64,000 nucleotides of DNA from Excoecaria cochinchinensis (Eukaryota > Streptophyta > Magnoliopsida > Malpighiales > Euphorbiaceae), in contig CANTUQ010000112.1 in the NCBI GenBank assembly GCA_947683425.1, positions 8,757,501 through 8,821,500 of the forward strand, written 5' to 3'. The first letter of the stretch is position 1. The number at the start of each line of letters is the position of its first letter. The position numbers were made by a program, and so were the translations under genes. Shown in pieces: positions 59,151 to 64,000 of the stretch. The notes beneath the pieces were generated by a model, which saw only the letters and a list, made by a program, of their open reading frames with translations, was not told the origin of the DNA and made no database searches.

Positions 59151-60088
59151 CCTTTCTCTGCGCGACCTGTCGCCTGTTCCCTTTTTTTCGCTTCTTTTTC
59201 AGTCTGATTTTCTTCAGTCTTTCACCATTTCATGCCTTTTTGGGTGAAACAAAAATAAAAGTTTTTTTGTCTTTTGCCATTTTTGGGCCAAGACAAGATT
59301 AAATGGGATTTTTGCCTTCATTTTGGAGGAGGACGGCAACTAATATCCAGGCTTTTCTCTCTCAACTTTTTCCAGCAACTAGCTCTTTGGCTTTCTTTTC
59401 CCCTTCTTTCTCAAGTTTTAATCTTGATTTGATCTTCAAAAAAAAAAAAGAAATACACCATCCATTTTATTGAGTGATTTGAGCTTGGAAAATTAATTTC
59501 CTTTTGCTCAAATCATCCACCAAAATATTTTCATCAAAATATTTTCCTGATTTTATTTCAAAATATTAATTTCTACTTTTTTTAAGTGTTTATCATCACA
59601 AATCCGACAAGGAAAATCGATCGGGACACCGTTTTCCCAATCTAAAAATTCTGAGGGTAAACATTCTTGGACTTATTCTCTTTTATTTTTCTTGTACATT
59701 ATTTATTGTTGTTAAAATTATTTTTGTTACTATTATCATGTCTATTATTTACTTTTAGCATGTTAATGTGTTAATATCACTAATAATATATTATTGGTTT
59801 GTTTTAATTTGATTTTCATGTCCATCCACTGTTATTATTATTATTACAATTAGCATTATGTTGTTTGACATTAAACTTTAATACTTTAACTTTTATTCCT
59901 TAACTTCCACCATTTTTTATTCTTCACGTTGGTTTCCATTTTCCATTGTTTTTTTTAGTTCTTCTTTAACTTGCTATTTTATTCTATTTTAGTTTTTAGC
60001 TTAATCATTTTTAATATTTGCATATTAATATATTTTCAAAGTTTATTATTATTATTATTACTTCATTAATCTCTTAGTATTTGTTGCC

Positions 60089-60090
<2 letters not shown>

Positions 60091-60170
<80 letters not shown>

Positions 60171-60171
60171 T
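60091..60171 (+). repeat. (TTA)n microsatellite
   Basis: About 27 uninterrupted TTA units in the LTR centre. Confidence 0.97.
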
Positions 60172-60565
60172 TGTAGTCTAATAGTAATTTGTGTTCCCCT
60201 TTTTTATTAGCTTTATTCTTGGTATTTGCCGTCATCTTCTTTCTTTTTCTTCTTCTTCTTCTTATTATTATTCTTATTATTATTATTATTTCTAATTGAT
60301 TATTCTGTTTTCATATTATTTTTCATTTATTACTACTATTATTTGCATTATTTCCACTCTATTATTATTATTATTATTGTTATTATATGGTTTTATTATG
60401 ACTATTACATCTATTAATCATCTTATTTATTGTTACATTGTTATTGTAATTATGATTATGATTATCATTATATTTATTATTATTATTATCATATTTGTTC
60501 ATATTATACTCGCTATTATTTATTATCATTGTCCATTATTATTATTTTTACTATTATTACTATTA

Positions 60566-60566
60566 C

Positions 60567-60660
<94 letters not shown>

Positions 60661-60661
60661 T
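60566..60661 (+). repeat. (ATT)n microsatellite
   Basis: About 32 uninterrupted ATT units. Poly-Ile, poly-Leu and poly-Tyr frames over it are artefacts. Confidence 0.97.
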
Positions 60662-60906
60662 TTGTTGTTGTCGCCATATCATGATTATTTGTTATGATTC
60701 TATCATTGTCATTATATTGTCTTCATTTGATTAATTTTTAGAATATTTGCTAATATATTTTTAATGCTAATTTTTGTATGAGTTTTGATTTGAGTCGGGC
60801 TATGTGAGCGCCCCGTGACTCCCCGGATGGGTCGCAACGCGTAGGCGGGTACTCTGGTTCGGTGAGATCTTCTCAATTCCCCTTTGATGTGTTATGTGTT
60901 TATTTG

Positions 60907-60917
60907 TATATATATAT
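60907..60917 (+). promoter_or_regulatory. Possible LTR TATA box
   Basis: TATATATATAT about 55 bp after a short GC-rich block and before the conserved R/U5-like region. Position fits an LTR promoter, but AT-rich runs are common here. Confidence 0.4.
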
Positions 60918-61853
60918 TTTTTTTATTCGTGCACGCGTGCGATAAAAAATCACAAAAATATTTCTATAATTAAATCAGGACTTTCACTAATAAAATTGGG
61001 ACCAATGTCCCTTGTTTTAGCCTAACAATAAAATTATCACAATCAAAACGAAGAGTCAATTTTCAATAAAATGGGATCACTCATCCTGATTTTCTTCCAA
61101 ACAACCAAAGCGACTCTTCGAACCTTCTTCATGTAAACGCGAGGAATCAACGTTCCTAAACCTTAGAATAAGCGCGAAGGAACCAACGTTCCTTAAATAA
61201 TGCCCCGATTTATGCATGTCTTTTATTTCGGTCTTGTGTGAGTGTTTAAAGTTATGTACATTATTTTCCTTTGGGCCCTTGTAATTAATTTTTGGGGCAA
61301 CTTCATTTATCTTTTGGGGATTGTATTCCGTCCCACTTACATCTTTAACCTCCTTTTATTGGGGTTGTATTCTGCCCCTATTTTTATTGTAATTGCGTGC
61401 TTGCGTGTTTACCGCTTTCATTTATTGCTTTCTTTATTTACTTTATTTATCGCTTTCGTTTACTTCCTTTACGTGCTTGAAATGCGCTTTTATTTTAATG
61501 CATCGCTCGTATGAGATGAGAGATATAATTTCAAGAATTTAAAAACCCATTTATAGTTATCCAAAGCATAAATAAGAGGGAAGTTCCGGACACCATATCT
61601 CTGGTTTAGACCAATAGAGGTGAGAAACCTTTTCCCAATTTCTTGCAAATTGGGTGGCGACTCCAAATACCTCAAAGGTGCCTTTAGGCGTCAATAGGCT
61701 AGGTTATTCTCCCCAATGTTCTATTGGGAGGGATACACCGATGATGTCTCATGGCGCCCATGATCAAAAGACGCGAACCTTCATACCTCGAATCCTAAAG
61801 CGGATTCAAAGCGAGGGCCCTTGCTGGGTTTCCGGGTCCGGCGCGCGTCACAG

Positions 61854-61871
61854 TGGCGACTCCACTGGGGA
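61854..61871 (+). promoter_or_regulatory. Primer binding site, Tat/Ogre type
   Basis: TGGCGACTCCACTGGGGA, one base after the LTR end. This site (Arg-tRNA in Ogre-like elements, from memory) identifies the Tat lineage and fixes the LTR end. Confidence 0.9.
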
Positions 61872-62601
61872 CTTTGTGTTTGAGACTTTGCTCCGAAAGT
61901 GCTTTGGTTAAAATATATAATTGGGTTTTTAAAACTTAAAATTCTATCTCTTATCAAATTTGCATCTCATTTTAGAGCCTTAGAATTACGCTAGTTGGTC
62001 CCTTCTTACCTCGGTGCGTTCCCGAAGCACGACCCTACTTTCACTCATTGTAGGGAAGTGTTAGGGATAATCACCAGCCCAAGCCTTGTACCTTTTGGTA
62101 TATCAAATGATAACCCGATCGGTCGCTATACTCATGACGAGTTAGACCCATCGGCATTGATCATGCTTGGGTAACCAAGAATTCATCACCTCGACCAAAG
62201 CCCATGTAATGGCAAATAGAAACTTTCCCTAGGGGGCATGCTCCTTAATACGATGCTTGTGATATGGGCCATCACGTATTAAGCAAAATCAACCAAATCA
62301 AATGGTCTTCATCAAAGGCTTTCATGCCCCGTTGGGCCCACTTTGGTTTAATTGAATTGCCCAAATACGTAATAGCCAAAACCCATGCGCATGTTCATTA
62401 GATTAGGAGTGTCATGCTGTCAGTTTTTCACCGTGCACATCGCGCGTTCATTGGGTCCCCCGTTGACCCATGGACTAAGCCCACCTAGAAAAGGACTATT
62501 TGACCTCGTGTGTGGGAGAAATAAGGTCGGAAGGATCTATTTGCTTGTATGTGGTTGTGAAATGTTGCATAACTCACGATCATGCATTGTAACTGTCATC
62601 C
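61872..62601 (+). mobile_element. Untranslated leader of the Tat element
   Basis: About 730 bp between PBS and gag. No long open frame agrees with a known protein. No other structure was recognised. Confidence 0.6.
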
Positions 62602-64000
62602 ATGCATCATTCTAACAATCTTGATCTTTCAGCCACCATAGATTCATCCAAGTGGACTAGGAGTTCTGACGGCCGGCTAGTGAGAACAGACTCGCCCTTC
62701 GAATTGCTAGAACTAGTGCCTTTTTGGGATTCTGAGTCATTCTCAACAAGTAGCGAATCATCCTCAATGGCAGAAGAGACTGGAAACCTAACCGCTCAAG
62801 ACCTCACTAGGAGACTCGAGGAATTCGAGCGAAGGATGTTGGACATGATGGGAGCAATGGCCAAAAGGATTGCTCAGCCCCCTGCTCCACAAGCACCAGT
62901 AGCTCCACCGGTAGCCCCTCCTCGAGGGCAAGCCGAACCACCTGCTGGTGGAGAGGCTCTCCTTATTGGAGGTGTTGCCCACCAACCAGTAGAGGAGCCT
63001 AAAGTTGCTGTTGTGCCCGTTGAGCCAAGAAGGGCGAGGATCCCTGACCCTAATGAGGATTTTCTGATCGAAGAGGAGGTGGAAGAGATAGCAGCCCATC
63101 AAGCCGTGAGGGGTAGAGCACCCAGGGCCGAAGATGAGGCCATGAGGGGGATGAAACAGCAAATTGAGGCACTCACTCGCCTGCTAACAGCTGGTAAGGG
63201 AATTAACCCCGAGGACAGGGATTTGGGGGATGAGGAGCTACTGCCCCAAAGGTTTAGGATGCCCGAGCTACCCAAGTTCGATGGGACGTCAGACCCGTCT
63301 GCACACATAAAGCAGTATACCCTGGTGATGAAAGGCACGGGGCTGACTAAGAGGCAAAAGGTGGACTACTTCTGCCTCAGCCTAGCAGGTCCAGCGGTTG
63401 ACTAGTATCATGGCCTCGATAGGAGATCGAAAGAGGACTGGGACCTCCTGACTGATGAATTCATGAGACAATATGACTGCAGCACCAGAATGGAGGTCAC
63501 TCTAAAGGACCTCGAGCTTCTTCAGCAGAAACATGACGAATCATTCCACGAGTACCTCACCAGGTGGAGGAATCGGGTTATGGAAATGAAGCGTAAGCCC
63601 GACACTGCCGATCAAATCAGACTGTTCATCAGGAACTCCTGCCCCTACTTGAGGGATTTGCTTAGTTTCAAAGGGCTCGGGATTGGGAGTCCCTCAAGGA
63701 CATTGCTGTAGAAGCCGAGGCGGCCTACCTAGCAAGGAAAGCCAGCCAAAACAACTTCACTGGGAGGAATTTTGGAAACCAGTCAGGCTACAAGTCAGGA
63801 GGAGCCGGGGGTAGCAGTAGCAGAAATGGTAAGACAGCTGAGGTCTCAGCCACTGGAGCAGAACAGGGCCAGCGGTACTTCTCTAACTTGGGTCGACCTC
63901 TGTCCTGGGTGTTGGAAAGGCTAATGAAAGAGGGCAAGTTACAGCCATTGCCGCCCAGACCAGCTTTGAGCCAAGGACAGCCGGGGCATAAAAGTGATCA
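62602..64000 (+). pseudogene. Tat-lineage gag (partial, two lesions)
   Basis: Capsid/nucleocapsid precursor. ATG at 62602; a second ATG at 62767 (MAEETGNLT) is also a plausible start. Then a likely coiled coil (LTRRLEEFERRMLDMMGAMA), a Pro/Ala-rich linker, an acidic region (NEDFLIEEEVEEI), a second helix (MKQQIEALTRLLTAGK) and the capsid-type domain from MPELPKFDGTSDPSAHIKQY. A TAG at 63403-63405 interrupts it where relatives have Trp (TGG to TAG). The frame continues to about 63680, where a one-base shift occurs near 'gggctcggg', and goes on in another frame through SWVLERLMKEGKLQPLPPR to the window end. Only two lesions in 1.4 kb: much younger than the other copies. Confidence 0.9.

Larger units (their letters stand above)
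58675..61852 (+). repeat. 5' LTR of a Tat-lineage element
   Basis: 3178 bp, TGTAGACACCGGGTCCCGAG to GGCGCGCGTCACA, followed by a PBS, so a 5' LTR. The preceding 5 bp, ATATG, may be the target duplication, but the other end is outside the window. Layout: GC-rich block 58905-59150; T-rich centre 59640-60760 with two long (ATT)n arrays; short GC-rich stretch 60790-60870; TATA-like run; then the conserved region to the end. Confidence 0.93.

Noticed and set aside
58839..59302. Arg/Ala/Pro-rich frames on both strands
   Set aside because: Caused by the GC-rich repeat block of the LTR; no stop codons because of base composition.
60226..60734. Poly-Ile, poly-Leu and poly-Tyr frames
   Set aside because: Products of (ATT)n repeats in three frames; no real protein.
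62602..63405. Host protein-coding gene
   Set aside because: It follows an LTR and PBS directly, and its capsid-type region and C-terminus match the gag of the other Tat element at 14640.

Overview
This window is plant nuclear DNA, most likely from a flowering plant and probably a dicot. I found no host gene. Almost every base that can be assigned belongs to long terminal repeat (LTR) retrotransposons of the Ty3/gypsy superfamily, nested inside one another. Three groups are recognisable. (1) Tat-lineage elements: LTRs begin TGTAGACACCGGG-like and end GGCGCGCGTCACA-like, the primer binding site (PBS) is TGGCGACTCCACTGGGGA, and pol has a second, archaeal-type RNase H. (2) Chromovirus elements of Tekay/Del type: LTRs start TGTAACACC and end GTGTTACA, with an initiator-Met PBS. 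(3) One Athila-type element with an Asp-tRNA PBS.

Layout. 1-479 is the 3' end of a plus-strand Tat element. 480-10711 is a minus-strand Tat element (3' LTR, polypurine tract, 3' tandem repeats, antisense extra gene remnant, decayed pol); a solo LTR (3795-6358, target duplication GTTTC) sits in its repeats. 10712-14605 is a truncated Tekay element. 14606-46701 is a plus-strand Tat element (gag end, protease, RT, RNase H, integrase, then two extra genes). It is interrupted by four separate insertions: a solo LTR at 19887-22084; a minus solo LTR at 22414-34259 (ATTCA) that itself carries a complete two-LTR element at 24357-33613 (CTGAA); and a solo LTR at 37283-46508 (TGGTA) that itself carries a deleted minus Tat element at 39848-45614 (GGTTT). 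46702 to about 50280 is a minus Tat LTR holding another solo LTR (47149-49809, CGGAA). 50281-52960 is AT-rich LTR-like DNA plus a 107-bp tandem array. 52961-54877 is an Athila 5' LTR, PBS and gag start. 54878-58674 is a mosaic of LTR pieces and a dead reverse transcriptase. 58675-64000 is the youngest-looking Tat element, with 5' LTR, PBS and gag, running off the end.

Genes. All coding regions are retroelement proteins and nearly all are broken. The Tat elements carry more than gag-pol. Downstream of integrase there is an antisense gene with a probable intron, and divergently from it a sense gene whose product has a domain like the plant transposon-protein family (Transposase_32-like), then a Pro/Gln-rich linker, a coiled coil and an acidic tail. 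Each divergent gene has its own TATA box.

Most noteworthy: the divergent two-gene cassette in the Tat elements; a tandem three-hairpin structure kept at the same place in at least seven otherwise diverged chromovirus LTRs, with paired sequence changes; and clusters of CpG-rich palindromes inside nearly every LTR, whatever its family. Family names come from motifs read by eye; no database search was run.
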